The position numbers were made by a program, and so were the translations under genes. Positions 23,346 through 23,399 of a DNA stretch of 23,399 nt are shown piece after piece. The DNA is from SKLM01 sp041687115 (GTDB taxonomy: Bacteria > Chloroflexota > Anaerolineae > B4-G1): contig JAWLCP010000041.1 in the NCBI GenBank assembly GCA_041687115.1, positions 1 through 23,399 of the forward strand. The letters run 5' to 3'. Every line of letters begins with the position of its first letter. The stretch's first letter is position 1. The notes beneath the pieces are model-generated. The model was not told where the DNA came from, searched no databases, and was given only the letters and a program-made list of their open reading frames with translations.

Positions 23346-23399
23346 ATCCGCGGTTTATTGTGTCGCTAGCACTGCATTCCCGGTTTCGTTGATGCGTTA

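Noticed and set aside
1..23399. CRISPR arrays, insertion sequences, tRNA or rRNA genes
   Set aside because: I scanned for repeated spacers, transposase motifs and tRNA-like cloverleaf patterns and saw none.

Overview
The window is a GC-rich bacterial segment coding on both strands. It looks like an anaerobe, most plausibly a Chloroflexota (Anaerolineae-type) genome. That is an inference from the gene mix: a multi-membrane UPF0182 protein, a site-2 protease with a cytosolic N-terminal domain, a HisRS with a Cys-rich insert, and a soluble Hdr/Mvh hydrogenase next to a tungsten-type aldehyde oxidoreductase. No gene here proves the taxonomy.

Layout, left to right. 1-203: a probable promoter, ribosome binding site and start codon of a minus-strand gene leaving the left edge. 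204-2228 (-): a GT-C family membrane glycosyltransferase behind a consensus TTGACA-N16-TATAAT promoter. 2379-9363 (-): an electron-transfer operon in the order hdrA-mvhD fusion, hdrC-ferredoxin-mvhD fusion, NiFe hydrogenase small subunit, NiFe hydrogenase large subunit, polyferredoxin. 9580-12261 (-): a second cassette of MoaD-like protein, aldehyde:ferredoxin oxidoreductase and a 4-cluster ferredoxin, with its own promoter and a likely terminator before hdrA. 12667-13545 (+): a divergent RpiR-type regulator. 13669-14934 (-): hisS with a structured leader. 15331-21456 (+): efp, UPF0182 protein, Cys-rich small protein, HAD phosphatase, M50 protease and an RmlC-like cupin. 21566-22987 (-): a long class II aldolase-like protein. 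The right end carries a promoter pointing out of the window.

The main discovery is in hdrA. Conventional gene calling would break it into two ORFs (8755-9363 and 6850-8739). They are in the same frame, separated by one UGA at 8755-8757 plus five sense codons. The UGA falls in a C-S-I-UGA motif where HdrA proteins carry a Cys (or Sec in some methanogens), and the HdrA sequence continues directly after it. Seventeen bases downstream begins a hairpin (8718-8737): GG, one bulged U, a 6-bp stem, and a loop beginning with G. This closely matches the architecture of the E. coli fdhF SECIS minihelix. The best reading is one 837-residue selenoprotein, HdrA(Sec203)-MvhD.

Together the genes suggest an HdrA-centred, probably flavin-bifurcating complex driven by H2 (hydrogenase to MvhD [2Fe-2S] to HdrA FAD), exchanging electrons with ferredoxins and possibly with the neighbouring tungsten AOR. 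No HdrB (the disulfide-reducing subunit) is in the window, so the high-potential acceptor is unknown.
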